16,645 bases of DNA from Bacillota bacterium (GCA_023443025.1 JAEZWM010000095.1:1-16645); one strand, 5' to 3'. Positions 7,177-15,925 are shown, numbered from the stretch's first letter. Numbers and translations: made by a program. Notes: a model not told the origin generated them from the sequence alone.

Positions 7177-7240
7177 AATATAAAAACTAAAAGATAATGG
7201 CAATGGAAGTGAGGGCAGTTTTGTTACTAAAGATTCTTTA
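7177..7240 (+). repeat. Repeat module M2, copy B (decayed hairpin)
   Basis: The A-rich lead (from 7180) and GGAAGTGAGGGCA 7205-7217 match copy A, but the 3' arm is lost (CAGTTTT instead of CACTTCC). It is a degenerate copy. The remaining stretch to 7347 is AT-rich, with no other feature seen. Confidence 0.65.
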
Positions 7241-7347
7241 TATTAAAACATGCCTAAACAAAGATTAATTTCAACTCCTGAAACTTATGGCTATTCCTGA
7301 TTTTAAAATATTATAGTTAAGTTTACACATTTTTTATAATTAAGTGA

Positions 7348-7353
7348 TATAAT
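7348..7353 (+). promoter_or_regulatory. Candidate -10 box just upstream of the rlmL-like start codon
   Basis: A perfect TATAAT ends 6 bases before the ATG at 7360. A -10 here would start RNA at or next to the A of the ATG. No good -35 lies 17 bases upstream (TTTACA at 7322-7327 is 20 away). Another TATAAT at 7335-7340 would give a leader of about 14 bases, still without a Shine-Dalgarno sequence. Confidence 0.5.
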
Positions 7354-7359
7354 CATAAT

Positions 7360-8511
7360 ATGAATAATATTTTTTGTGAAAATAATAGATACAATTTAAT
7401 AGCAACTGTAAATTTTGGGCTTGAGGCGGTGGTTAAAAGGGAACTTCTTAAACTGGGATTTGAGAATCTTAAGGTTTTCGATAGAAGAATCGAGTTTACC
7501 GGGACAGTTGAAGATATTGCCAGATGTAATGTATGGCTTCGTTCAGCCGAGAGGGTATATGTCAAACTGGCGGAGTTTGATGCTTTGACTTTTGAGGAAC
7601 TTTTTGACAAAACAAAGGCACTTCCTTGGGCTGATCTTCTACCGGTCGATGCTGAATTTCCTGTTCAAGGGAGGACTCATAATTCTAAACTTTTTAGTAT
7701 ATCGGATTCACAATCCATCGTTAAAAAAGCAATAGTTGAAAAGCTAAAAGAAAGTTATGATGTTGAATGGTTTACTGAAAAGGGACCACGCTATAAACTT
7801 GAGATTCAAATGCTAAATGATAAAGCGATAATAACACTGGATACTTCGGGTGATGGACTTCACAAAAGAGGTTATAGGGATAGAGCAGGGGATGCTCCAC
7901 TTAAAGAGACTCTTGCAGCTGCTATGATTCAGCTTTCTTTTTGGAATCCTGACAGGGTTCTCTACGATCCTTTTTGCGGTTCAGGAACAATTCCCATTGA
8001 AGCAGCAATGATTGGTAGAAATATTGCTCCGGGTCTAGATAGAGACTTTGACTCGATGCATTGGGACTTTGTTGGTGAGGAAGTCTATAAAAATGTAAAA
8101 CAAGAAGCATTAAGCGTTATTGATTATGATATAAGGCTAGAAATATTAGGCTCTGACATAGACAAAAGATCTATTCTTAGGTCTAGAGATAATGCTGCAA
8201 ATATTGGTCTTTCAGATGATATTCAGTTCTTTATGAAGGATATGAGAGATGTTGATTTAACAAATGATTATGGTGTAGTCATTACAAATCCTCCTTATGG
8301 TGAGAGGATGGGGGAGATTGAAGAAATTAAAAGCCTTTACACTGATCTTGGTTCTAAGTTTAAAGAGCTAGATACTTGGTCGGTCTATGTTTTAACTGCT
8401 TTTGAAGCCTTTGAAAGATTTTATGGTAAAAAAGCCGATAGGAAAAGGAAGCTTTACAATGCCAAACTAAAGGTCGACTACTATCAGTTTTATGGACCAA
8501 GACCTGAATAG
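7360..8511 (+). CDS. rlmL: THUMP-domain 23S rRNA guanine-N2 methyltransferase, RlmL/YpsC family
   Basis: Predicted SAM-dependent methyltransferase modifying a guanine base in 23S rRNA; it corresponds to the N-terminal half of E. coli RlmL, as is usual in Firmicutes (YpsC). Residues 10-165 form the ferredoxin-like plus THUMP region. The methyltransferase domain has the SAM-binding DPFCGSGT at 203-210, GSDID at 264-268 and catalytic motif NPPYGER at 310-316. At 383 residues the length is normal. The ATG at 7360 is the only possible start in frame, because a stop occurs at 7345 and no start codon follows before the conserved YNLIATVNFGLEA region. It has no Shine-Dalgarno sequence and a TATAAT right upstream, so the transcript may be leaderless. 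It stands alone between repeat cluster B and the phosphatase gene. Confidence 0.9.
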   Translation: MNNIFCENNRYNLIATVNFGLEAVVKRELLKLGFENLKVFDRRIEFTGTVEDIARCNVWLRSAERVYVKLAEFDALTFEELFDKTKALPWADLLPVDAEFPVQGRTHNSKLFSISDSQSIVKKAIVEKLKESYDVEWFTEKGPRYKLEIQMLNDKAIITLDTSGDGLHKRGYRDRAGDAPLKETLAAAMIQLSFWNPDRVLYDPFCGSGTIPIEAAMIGRNIAPGLDRDFDSMHWDFVGEEVYKNVKQEALSVIDYDIRLEILGSDIDKRSILRSRDNAANIGLSDDIQFFMKDMRDVDLTNDYGVVITNPPYGERMGEIEEIKSLYTDLGSKFKELDTWSVYVLTAFEAFERFYGKKADRKRKLYNAKLKVDYYQFYGPRPE

Positions 8512-8641
8512 TTTTAAATTTGTTAAATAAAGGTTAAAATTAGAAGCAAAATTATACTTAATAGAGAACCACCGATTTCGGATTTTATTTTTCTTTTATA
8601 TGTTTTTGAATTTTATTCTTAATTGATCTTGCGAGGGGATT

Positions 8642-9775
8642 ATGGTTAACTTAGATAAACGTGTCGAAGATATGTTGACAATTGAATTATGTGAGTTAAA
8701 TATTCAAGTATTGGAATCTATGGATGATTGGGTTCGTGTTATTGATGCTAATGGAAGGATAATTTTTCTGAACAAAGCTATGAAGGAGAGTTGCAATATT
8801 AACTCTTCTGTTATTAGCTGTTCTTTTGATGAAGACACAACTTTTGGTGATTCCGTAATTCCTAGGTCAGTTTCGTTTATCACTCTGCTTACCAAAAAGA
8901 CCTATAATCAAGAGGTAATCTTTATGGGTAAGGAATACTCGGTAAAAAGCTCACCTGTTTTAGATGAAGCCGGAGAGGTTGTTGCTGCTGTCGAAGTATT
9001 TAGGGATATAAGTTCTGAAATACATATAAGAAGAGAACTTTTTAATGCTAACAAAGCAATGTCCGATGATATAAAATTTGCACGAAGCATCCAAAGACAG
9101 CTTTTACCTGAAAAAGGTAGGGTTGGTGATTTAGTAATTGATTATTACTATAAACCATCAGAACAGCTTTCCGGTGATTTGTTTGATGTTATAAGGATTG
9201 ACCAGGACAAAGTAGGGATATATATATGTGATGTAGTTGGGAAGGGCGTTGGTGCGTCAATATTAACTATGTTTATAAAACAAACTATGCAAGCTATTAT
9301 ATCCGAGCTTGGCGGGGCTAATCCATCCACAACTCTTTATGAACTTCGTGCCAGATTTGGTGATATGAAACTTGAAGAAAATCTTTATTTCACTATGATG
9401 TACGGTGTTTACTCAAAGAAGGATAGAACATTTAGTTATTCAAATGCGGGTCATAACTGTTCACCGATATTAAAACTCGATGATGATTATAAAGTATTGG
9501 AGATAACAGGAGTTCCAATATGTGATTTGTTTAAAGAGATGACATATAAAGAGGATGTAGTAAGACTGGAAAAAGGAGATCAACTCGTTTTTTATACGGA
9601 TGGTTTTACTGAATCTATGAGTTATGAAAGAGAAGAATTTGGACATGAAAGATTTGTTGAGGCGATTATGATGCCCGGTGATATCATTGAAAATGTCGTT
9701 ACCAAAGTCAATAGATTTAGCTGGGGAGAAGTTTTTGATGATATGGCAATCATGGTTGCAACTCTAGTAGAATAA
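8642..9775 (+). CDS. PAS-SpoIIE/RsbU-type PP2C serine/threonine phosphatase
   Basis: Cytoplasmic sensor phosphatase. Residues about 20-125 form a PAS-like domain (SMDDWVRVIDANGRIIFLNKAM; ending VEVFRDIS), followed by a helical linker to about 150 with FARSIQRQLLP. Residues 165-377 are a SpoIIE-type PP2C domain with metal-binding aspartates in SGDLFD (D179), CDVVGKG (D197), YTDGFTE (D320) and FDDMAIMV (D367). Relatives (RsbU, RsbP) dephosphorylate anti-anti-sigma proteins, but no STAS or anti-sigma kinase gene is next to it here, so the target is unknown. There are no membrane segments. The ATG has GAGGGG at 8633-8638. The gene ends 10 bases before pgi, whose ribosome binding site overlaps its stop, so the two are co-transcribed. 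The 130 bases upstream show no convincing promoter. Confidence 0.88.
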   Translation: MVNLDKRVEDMLTIELCELNIQVLESMDDWVRVIDANGRIIFLNKAMKESCNINSSVISCSFDEDTTFGDSVIPRSVSFITLLTKKTYNQEVIFMGKEYSVKSSPVLDEAGEVVAAVEVFRDISSEIHIRRELFNANKAMSDDIKFARSIQRQLLPEKGRVGDLVIDYYYKPSEQLSGDLFDVIRIDQDKVGIYICDVVGKGVGASILTMFIKQTMQAIISELGGANPSTTLYELRARFGDMKLEENLYFTMMYGVYSKKDRTFSYSNAGHNCSPILKLDDDYKVLEITGVPICDLFKEMTYKEDVVRLEKGDQLVFYTDGFTESMSYEREEFGHERFVEAIMMPGDIIENVVTKVNRFSWGEVFDDMAIMVATLVE

Positions 9776-9785
9776 GGAGGTCAAA

Positions 9786-11072
9786 ATGGGAGAATTAAAA
9801 TTAGATTTAACGTATTCAGGAGTTCTTGACGATTTTGCAAAACACGAAGAAGCGGCTCTTGGTGCACTAAATGCATTACTTGAAGGAAATAGACCCGGGA
9901 ATGATTTTCTTGGATGGGTAGAACTGCCTACAAATTATGATAAAGAGGAATTCGATAGAATAAAGATGGCAGCGAACAAGATCCAAAACGAAAGCGATGT
10001 TCTTGTCGTTATTGGTATCGGTGGATCTTACTTAGGTGCTAGAGCTGTCATTGAAGCACTTTCAAAAAGATTTAGATATATTGGAGATTTAGAGGTATTA
10101 TTTGCAGGTAATCACTTAAGTTCAAGTGAGCTTATGGAACTATTAGAATACATTCAAGACAAAAAGGTAAGTTTGAATGTAATATCAAAATCAGGAACAA
10201 CTACAGAACCTGCTGTAGCATTTAGATTTTTGAAGAAATTTATGGAAGATAAATATGGAAAGATCGAAGCTGCAGATAGAATCTATGTGACGACTGATAA
10301 GGAAAAAGGAGCTCTAAAGCAGCTTGCTGAAGATGAGGCTTATCAGAGTTTTGTAGTTCCGGATGATGTTGGAGGCAGATATTCAGTATTAACTGCTGTA
10401 GGATTGTTACCAATAGCAGCAGCCGGAATTGATATTGATGCACTAATGAAAGGTGCTAGAACGGCTCAAAATGAATACCTAGTTTCTGATCCGGCAAATA
10501 ATGCAGTAAGATATGCTATTGCAAGAAAAATTCTTTATGACAATGGCAAGGATATTGAAATACTAGTAAATTACGAACCTAAACTATCCTATGTAGCAGA
10601 ATGGTGGAAACAGCTTTTTGGAGAATCAGAGGGAAAGGATGGAGGAGGGATATATCCTGCATCAGCCGGATTTACTACGGATCTTCATTCGCTTGGTCAA
10701 CTAATTCAGGATGGAAAGAGAAATCTATTCGAAACCGTAGTTAATATAGAAAAACCCAAATATGATTTAACTATACCAACAGATTCTGAAGACTTGGATG
10801 GGTTGAACTATATCGCGGGAAAAACAGTTGATTATGTTAATACTAAAGCTATAGAAGGAACACTAATGGCTCATGTAGACGGAGGAGTTCCAAATCTAAG
10901 GATAAATATTCCAGAGCTAAATGAATACAATATTGGAAAGCTTCTATACTTCTTTATGGTGAGCTGTGGAATTTCCGGTTACCTTAATGAAGTCAATCCA
11001 TTTGACCAGCCCGGTGTTGAAGCATACAAGTCAAATATGTTTAGACTCCTTGGAAAACCCGGAGCAAAATAA
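9786..11072 (+). CDS. pgi: Glucose-6-phosphate isomerase
   Basis: Interconverts glucose 6-phosphate and fructose 6-phosphate in glycolysis, in the cytoplasm. Recognised by VIGIGGSYLGARAV at 75-88, the sugar-phosphate site SKSGTTTEPA at 134-143, GGRYSVLTAVG at 196-206, catalytic E280 in GESEGKDGGG, H301 in HSLGQ and the C-terminal signature VNPFDQPGVEAYK at 403-415 with K415. At 428 residues it is a little shorter than the roughly 450 of many Firmicutes enzymes, with no motif missing. AGGAGG at 9775-9780, overlapping the phosphatase stop, sits 5 bases before the ATG. maf starts 5 bases after its stop. Confidence 0.97.
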   Translation: MGELKLDLTYSGVLDDFAKHEEAALGALNALLEGNRPGNDFLGWVELPTNYDKEEFDRIKMAANKIQNESDVLVVIGIGGSYLGARAVIEALSKRFRYIGDLEVLFAGNHLSSSELMELLEYIQDKKVSLNVISKSGTTTEPAVAFRFLKKFMEDKYGKIEAADRIYVTTDKEKGALKQLAEDEAYQSFVVPDDVGGRYSVLTAVGLLPIAAAGIDIDALMKGARTAQNEYLVSDPANNAVRYAIARKILYDNGKDIEILVNYEPKLSYVAEWWKQLFGESEGKDGGGIYPASAGFTTDLHSLGQLIQDGKRNLFETVVNIEKPKYDLTIPTDSEDLDGLNYIAGKTVDYVNTKAIEGTLMAHVDGGVPNLRINIPELNEYNIGKLLYFFMVSCGISGYLNEVNPFDQPGVEAYKSNMFRLLGKPGAK

Positions 11073-11076
11073 ATCT

Positions 11077-11667
11077 ATGAGATTAATACTTTCAAGTAAA
11101 TCACCCCGCAGAAAAGAGCTTCTCGCTCTCTGCGGGTTTGACTTTGATGTGATCCCGGCGGATATAGACGAATACAAAATCACTAAAGAAATACTTAATA
11201 CCAGTGATCCTGATAAGTTCTCAAGTCTGGTTATGGCACTTGCAAGAAAAAAAGCAAGATGTATATATGAAAAAAATAGAAGTAGTACTGTGATTGGATC
11301 AGATACTATTGTTGTACTTGATGGAGCAGTCTACGGAAAACCTCAATCTGAAAGTGATGCAAGAAAAATGCTCACGACAATGGCTGGAAAAGTTCATTAT
11401 GTCTACACCGGTGTTGCAATAATATCGGATAAAAACGAAGAAGTTTTTTACGACTTAACTGAGGTAAGATTTCACAATCTCGACTCAAATATGAAGACTT
11501 TAATTGAGGATTATATAAAATCGGGAGACCCTTTCGACAAAGCAGGGGCTTATGGGATTCAGGGCTTTGGTTCACTACTTGTTGATTATATTAATGGCGA
11601 CTACTACTCTGTAATGGGGTTACCAATCAGTAAGGTTTACAGATCACTTAAAGAAAATTTTATATAA
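11077..11667 (+). CDS. maf: Maf family nucleoside triphosphate pyrophosphatase
   Basis: House-cleaning enzyme hydrolysing dTTP/UTP or modified NTPs to the monophosphate and pyrophosphate. It begins MRLILSSKSPRRKELL, the family's standard opening, so the start is the ATG at 11077. The longer frame starting at 10966 lies inside pgi. Motifs are SSKSPRRKELL 6-16, GSDTIVVLDG 74-83 with the expected catalytic aspartate D76, KAGAYGIQGFG 155-165 and GDYYSVMGLP 174-183. Length is 196 residues, normal. The ribosome binding site is weak and distant (GGAG 11061-11064), so translation probably relies on coupling to pgi. A 12-bp hairpin lies inside the first 60 bases of the gene (see findings). Confidence 0.93.
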   Translation: MRLILSSKSPRRKELLALCGFDFDVIPADIDEYKITKEILNTSDPDKFSSLVMALARKKARCIYEKNRSSTVIGSDTIVVLDGAVYGKPQSESDARKMLTTMAGKVHYVYTGVAIISDKNEEVFYDLTEVRFHNLDSNMKTLIEDYIKSGDPFDKAGAYGIQGFGSLLVDYINGDYYSVMGLPISKVYRSLKENFI

Positions 11668-11670
11668 AAA

Positions 11671-11699
11671 TTGTAAAAAATTATTTTTTATTATAAAAT
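11671..11699 (+). promoter_or_regulatory. Candidate promoter of the trkA-trkH-rlmD operon
   Basis: TTGTAA 11671-11676 and TAAAAT 11694-11699 (5 of 6 matches) are spaced by 17 bases in the 59-base gap between maf and trkA. Transcription would begin near 11706, ahead of the ribosome binding site. Confidence 0.55.
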
Positions 11700-11726
11700 C
11701 AAAGGAAGTAGTCATACGGAGGAATT

Positions 11727-13082
11727 ATGAATATTGTAATAGTTGGTGGAGGAAAAGTTGGTGAGATACTTTGCCAAGAACTCTACGAAAGTACAAATAT
11801 AGTTTTAATAGATACTAATCCAAGAGTCATCGAGGATATATTTTCGCTATACGACATACAAGCAGTTGTAGGCAATGGAGCAAATGTTAATGTACAGAAT
11901 GAAGCTATGGTCGGTGATTCCGACATTTTTCTAGCTGTAACAAATTCGGATGAGCTCAATATAATTGCATGTATTATTGCTAAAAAACTTGGAGCAAAAT
12001 ACACTATAGCAAGAGTTAGAAGTCCTGAATATCACGATAGTGTAGACTTTATAAAAAGCTCACTTGAGATTACAGGACTGATTAACCCTGAAGAAGAATC
12101 TGCACAAGTAATTTCAGAGATATTAAAATATCCAACAGCAATCAGTATAGAGACATTTGCAAATGGAAAGGTAAAGATGGTGGAAGTACCAATTGAAGAA
12201 GGAACATATCTCGATGGTATTATACTTAAAGATTTTAGTTCATCCTTTGATGGGAAACTGCTAGTCTGTATTGTGGAGAGGGGAGATGAGGTAATCATTC
12301 CCTATGGAGAAACCCAGCTTGAAGCAGGTGATAATATCCATGTGACAGGTAGTATGGATGATTTAATTAAGTTTTATAATAGTCTCGGGGATGAAGATAC
12401 AAATATTAAATCCGCAATTTTAGTTGGAGCCGGAAGATTAAGCTATTATTTAACCCAAAGACTTCTAAGTCGAGGACTGGATGTTAAAGTAATCGAACAA
12501 GATAAAGATAGAGCAACTGAATTTGCAAATGCATTTCCCGGTGTAATAGTTATAAATGCTGATGGTACTGATCAAGATATCCTTGAGGAAGAAGGTATTT
12601 CAGAATACGACTCTTGTATAGGACTAACCGGTATAGATGAAGAAAATATCATGATATCGGTTTATGCTAAATATATGAATGTTAAAAAGAGCGTTGCAAA
12701 GGTAAATAGAACTTCTATACTCAAGCTATTAACAGAAATTGGATTGGATACAATAATAACTCCTAAGAGGATTATAGCTGATAAAATAATAAGGTTTGTA
12801 AAAAGCATACAAGCAACAGGTGATTCAGGAGTCGAAAAACTATACAAACTAGCGGACAGAAAAGTGGAAGCTATGGAGTTTAGCGTAAGTAGTGAATCAG
12901 AAATAATAGGTATACCTCTAGCGGAGCTGGATATACTGGAGAATACCCTTGTTACATTTATCCATAGGAAGGGAAATTTAATTTTCCCCAGTGGAAATGA
13001 TTTGATTTTAATCGGAGATAAAGTTGGAATTGTTACAACTCATAGTGAGATTGTAAATCTAGATGATATTATTAAAAAGTAG
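11727..13082 (+). CDS. trkA: Trk potassium uptake regulatory subunit TrkA, two RCK domains
   Basis: Peripheral, nucleotide-binding gating protein of the Trk K+ uptake system; the channel TrkH is encoded next. Two tandem RCK units are visible. The first has GGGKVG at 7-12 and the nucleotide-ribose acidic residue D29, then a C-terminal RCK_C lobe near 140-215. The second has GAGR at 234-237 with E257 and a lobe near 375-450. At 451 residues it matches classical TrkA rather than the single-domain KtrA. GGAGG at 11717-11721 precedes the ATG. The 8-base gap to trkH implies one transcript. Confidence 0.93.
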   Translation: MNIVIVGGGKVGEILCQELYESTNIVLIDTNPRVIEDIFSLYDIQAVVGNGANVNVQNEAMVGDSDIFLAVTNSDELNIIACIIAKKLGAKYTIARVRSPEYHDSVDFIKSSLEITGLINPEEESAQVISEILKYPTAISIETFANGKVKMVEVPIEEGTYLDGIILKDFSSSFDGKLLVCIVERGDEVIIPYGETQLEAGDNIHVTGSMDDLIKFYNSLGDEDTNIKSAILVGAGRLSYYLTQRLLSRGLDVKVIEQDKDRATEFANAFPGVIVINADGTDQDILEEEGISEYDSCIGLTGIDEENIMISVYAKYMNVKKSVAKVNRTSILKLLTEIGLDTIITPKRIIADKIIRFVKSIQATGDSGVEKLYKLADRKVEAMEFSVSSESEIIGIPLAELDILENTLVTFIHRKGNLIFPSGNDLILIGDKVGIVTTHSEIVNLDDIIKK

Positions 13083-13090
13083 GTATATAT

Positions 13091-14539
13091 ATGAATATTA
13101 GACTGGTTAGGGTTACTCTTGGCAAGGTGTTAATGATAGAAGCGGCTTTTATGTTGTTACCACTTGCAGTAGCTCTTATATACAGGGAAGGACTTAGAAA
13201 TGTAATGTCCTTCGTATCAATAATAATTCTATTGCTGATACTGGGTTCGCTTTTTCAAAAGGACGGGATCGGTGGGGACAGTTTTAATATAAAAGATGGT
13301 TTCGGAATAGTTGCACTATCGTGGGTTTTAATGTCATTTTTTGGAAGTCTTCCATTCATCCTCAGTGGCCAGATTCCCAGTATAATAAATGCGATTTTTG
13401 AAACGGCATCCGGATTTACTACAACCGGTGCGAGTGTACTTGTAGATGTTGAAGCTCTTTCACAGTCAATGCTGTTTTGGAGGAGTTTTACACACTTTAT
13501 TGGTGGAATGGGGATACTTGTGTTCGCACTTGCAGTACTTCCAAAATCTTCAAAAGGGTCAGTTCATATAATGAAAGCAGAGGTACCCGGACCTTCATTT
13601 GGTAAGCTCGTCTCAAAAATTGATATCACTGCAAAAATACTATATAAGATTTACGTTGTTATGACCTTGGTACTTATAGTGGTTCTAATGCTTTTTGGTA
13701 TGAATCTATTTGATGCAATGATACATGCTTTTGGAGCGGCAGGTACCGGAGGCTTTAGTAATAAAGCTGCCAGTGTAGCACATTACAATTCAGCTGCTAT
13801 CGACTACACACTTGGTGTTGCCATGATATTATTTGGAATTAACTTCAACTTATATTACCTAATACTAATAGGCAGGGCAAGAGATGTTTTTAGAAGTGAA
13901 GAGCTAAAAGTGTATTTGAGCATAGTATTACTTGCGGTCATCGCAATTTGTATTAATATCCATAGCATGTATAATTCCATACCGGAGCTCGTAAGAGGTG
14001 TGTTTTTCACCGTTACATCAATAGTATCGACCACCGGTTATGCGACGGTGGATTTTGCAAAATGGCCACTATTCTCACATTATATCTTGCTAATACTTAT
14101 GTTTGTCGGTTCTTGTGCCGGATCGACGGCAGGTGGAATTAAAGTATCAAGGGTAATTATATTATTCAAATCTGGAATAAACGAACTTAAAAGAGCACTA
14201 AACCCTAGAAGAGTCATGTCTGTTGCTGAAGATGGACGAACAGTACCATCGGATGTGCTTAGAGGAGCTCATATGTATCTGATTCTCTATATTGGGATAT
14301 TTATAAGCATATTATTTATTATTTCAATAAAGGAAAATGACTTTGCAACTGCATTTAGTGCTGTAGCAGCTACACTTAACAATATAGGGCCCGGACTTGC
14401 ATCAGTAGGACCAACGGAAAGCTATGCTTATTTTGGAAAATTTTCGAAAGTGGTGTTAACTTTTGCAATGATTATAGGAAGACTTGAAATTTTCCCTGTA
14501 CTGGTACTTTTCAGTCCAAGTACTTGGAGAAAGAGATAA
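13091..14539 (+). CDS. trkH: Trk potassium uptake channel subunit TrkH
   Basis: Integral membrane K+ translocating subunit working with TrkA. It is strongly hydrophobic throughout and has four pore repeats: GFTTTGA at 108-114, AGTGGFSN at 217-224, IVSTTGYAT at 311-319 and NNIGPGLASVG at 430-440. Other TrkH marks are HFIGGMGILVFALAVLP at 135-151, CAGSTAGGIKVSR at 342-354, and the conserved C-terminal GRLEIFPVLVLFSPSTWR. At 482 residues it is the usual length. Its ribosome binding site is weak, overlapping the trkA stop, which suggests coupling. Its stop is 10 bases before the rlmD-like start. Confidence 0.94.
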   Translation: MNIRLVRVTLGKVLMIEAAFMLLPLAVALIYREGLRNVMSFVSIIILLLILGSLFQKDGIGGDSFNIKDGFGIVALSWVLMSFFGSLPFILSGQIPSIINAIFETASGFTTTGASVLVDVEALSQSMLFWRSFTHFIGGMGILVFALAVLPKSSKGSVHIMKAEVPGPSFGKLVSKIDITAKILYKIYVVMTLVLIVVLMLFGMNLFDAMIHAFGAAGTGGFSNKAASVAHYNSAAIDYTLGVAMILFGINFNLYYLILIGRARDVFRSEELKVYLSIVLLAVIAICINIHSMYNSIPELVRGVFFTVTSIVSTTGYATVDFAKWPLFSHYILLILMFVGSCAGSTAGGIKVSRVIILFKSGINELKRALNPRRVMSVAEDGRTVPSDVLRGAHMYLILYIGIFISILFIISIKENDFATAFSAVAATLNNIGPGLASVGPTESYAYFGKFSKVVLTFAMIIGRLEIFPVLVLFSPSTWRKR

Positions 14540-14549
14540 TGGAGAAAAA

Positions 14550-15899
14550 ATGAGAAAGAAAAAAGAATTTTTGTTTAAACCTGACAAATTAATATTTCCC
14601 AATTTGGCAGAGGGTATAGTAGATGGCCAGAGAGTGCGAATGAAAAACGCAATCCCTGGCCAGCTTTATAATGTAGTTCTTGGCAGGACAAGACCTGAGT
14701 ACAGGCAAGTAAAATGGTTTGAACTATTAGAAAGATCAGAACTTGAGACCGGCAAACCATGTGATGCACATGAAAAATGTGGCGGATGTAGTTATCAAAC
14801 TCTTAGTTTAGAGACAGAACTTGAACTTAAAAAGTCTGCTATATTGGATTTATTTAGTGAAACAGGCTTTGAAGAATTAATAGTTCACCCAAACCCTAAA
14901 CCCGTGGGTTATCGAAATAAAATGGAATATACCTTCGGTGATGAAGTAAAAGGAGGACCACTGATTCTTGGGCTTCACAGAAAAGGTAGGTACTACGAGA
15001 TAGTTGACACCACGACATGTAATATCGTGCATCCGGATTTTGAAAAGATTAGAAGAGCTGTAATGGAATACTTTAGAACTTCAAACAAAGTACATTATAG
15101 AAAAATGTCAGCAGAAGGATTCCTTAGACATTTAGTAGTAAGGGCAGGTTTTCATACAGGAGAACTGATGGTGAATTTAGTCACTACAACTCAGGATGAA
15201 CTGGATGCAAAAGAGTTTGTTGAAGTACTTAAGGGTTTGGAGCTGGAAAATGAAATTGTAAGTATTCTTCATACTTTAAATGATGATATAGGTGACACTG
15301 TAAAAGCTGACGAATTAAGGATACTCTACGGCAGGGATCATATATTTGAAGAGGTACTGGGTCTGAAGTTTAAAATATCACCTTTTTCATTTTTTCAACC
15401 AAATGTATTTGGTATAGAAAAACTATACTCAAGAGTTCTTGAGCTCGCAGGAAATCTTTCAAATACAACCGCATATGATCTATATTCCGGTACAGGAACG
15501 ATTAGTCAAATTTTAGCTAAAAAAGCTAAACATGTAATTGGTGTTGAACTAGTTGAAGAGGCCGTAGAAGCTGCAAAAATCAACGCAAAGCTAAATAGTA
15601 TAGATAATGTGGAGTTTAGGGCAAATGATGTATTAAAAGAACTCGAGAGCCTAAAAGGAGCACCGGAGCTCATAGTACTAGATCCGCCAAGGTCAGGAAT
15701 TGTACCAAAAGCTTTGGAAAAAATTCTAGACTTCAATCCTGTTAAATTCATATATATATCCTGCAATCCTAAAACCCTGGCTGATGACTACCAAAGTTTT
15801 ATAAATAAAGGGTATAGGTTGACCAATCTGGAACTTTTTGACCAATTTACACGGACATATCATGTGGAGATGGTTGGAGTTTTTGAAAAGGAGAAGTAA
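14550..15899 (+). CDS. rlmD: 23S rRNA uracil-C5 methyltransferase, RlmD/RlmCD (RumA) family
   Basis: SAM-dependent m5U methyltransferase with an iron-sulfur cluster. I place the start at the ATG at 14550, with GGAG at 14541-14544 five bases upstream; a longer frame reaches back to 14484 inside trkH and adds unrelated residues. The N-terminal 60 residues are TRAM-like. Cluster ligands are C71, C77 and C80 (CDAHEKCGGC) plus C157. The methyltransferase core has FFQPN 281-285, DLYSGTGTI 310-318, DPPRSGI 378-384, nucleophile C405 in ISCNP and base E440 in HVE. Length 449 is normal. Firmicutes relatives may methylate two uridines (RlmCD), so the target number is uncertain. It is the third gene of the trk operon, followed at once by a terminator. 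Confidence 0.9.
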   Translation: MRKKKEFLFKPDKLIFPNLAEGIVDGQRVRMKNAIPGQLYNVVLGRTRPEYRQVKWFELLERSELETGKPCDAHEKCGGCSYQTLSLETELELKKSAILDLFSETGFEELIVHPNPKPVGYRNKMEYTFGDEVKGGPLILGLHRKGRYYEIVDTTTCNIVHPDFEKIRRAVMEYFRTSNKVHYRKMSAEGFLRHLVVRAGFHTGELMVNLVTTTQDELDAKEFVEVLKGLELENEIVSILHTLNDDIGDTVKADELRILYGRDHIFEEVLGLKFKISPFSFFQPNVFGIEKLYSRVLELAGNLSNTTAYDLYSGTGTISQILAKKAKHVIGVELVEEAVEAAKINAKLNSIDNVEFRANDVLKELESLKGAPELIVLDPPRSGIVPKALEKILDFNPVKFIYISCNPKTLADDYQSFINKGYRLTNLELFDQFTRTYHVEMVGVFEKEK

Positions 15900-15925
15900 A
15901 ACGAAGCGATATGCTTCGTTTTTTT
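15899..15925 (+). terminator. Intrinsic terminator of the trkA-trkH-rlmD operon
   Basis: ACGAAGC 15901-15907 pairs with GCTTCGT 15913-15919 around GATAT, followed by T-run 15919-15925. It begins at the rlmD stop codon. Confidence 0.92.

Noticed and set aside
8570..8590. CCGA-TT-TCGG followed by TTTTATTTTT as an rlmL terminator
   Set aside because: A stem of three or four pairs with an A/T interruption; possible but below a level I would annotate.
10966..11076. N-terminal extension of maf starting inside pgi
   Set aside because: The family begins at MRLILSSKSPRRKELL, encoded from 11077; the extra 37 residues are the pgi coding region read in another frame.
14484..14549. N-terminal extension of the rlmD-like gene into trkH
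   Set aside because: The ATG at 14550 has a properly spaced GGAG, and the added residues are unrelated trkH coding sequence in another frame.
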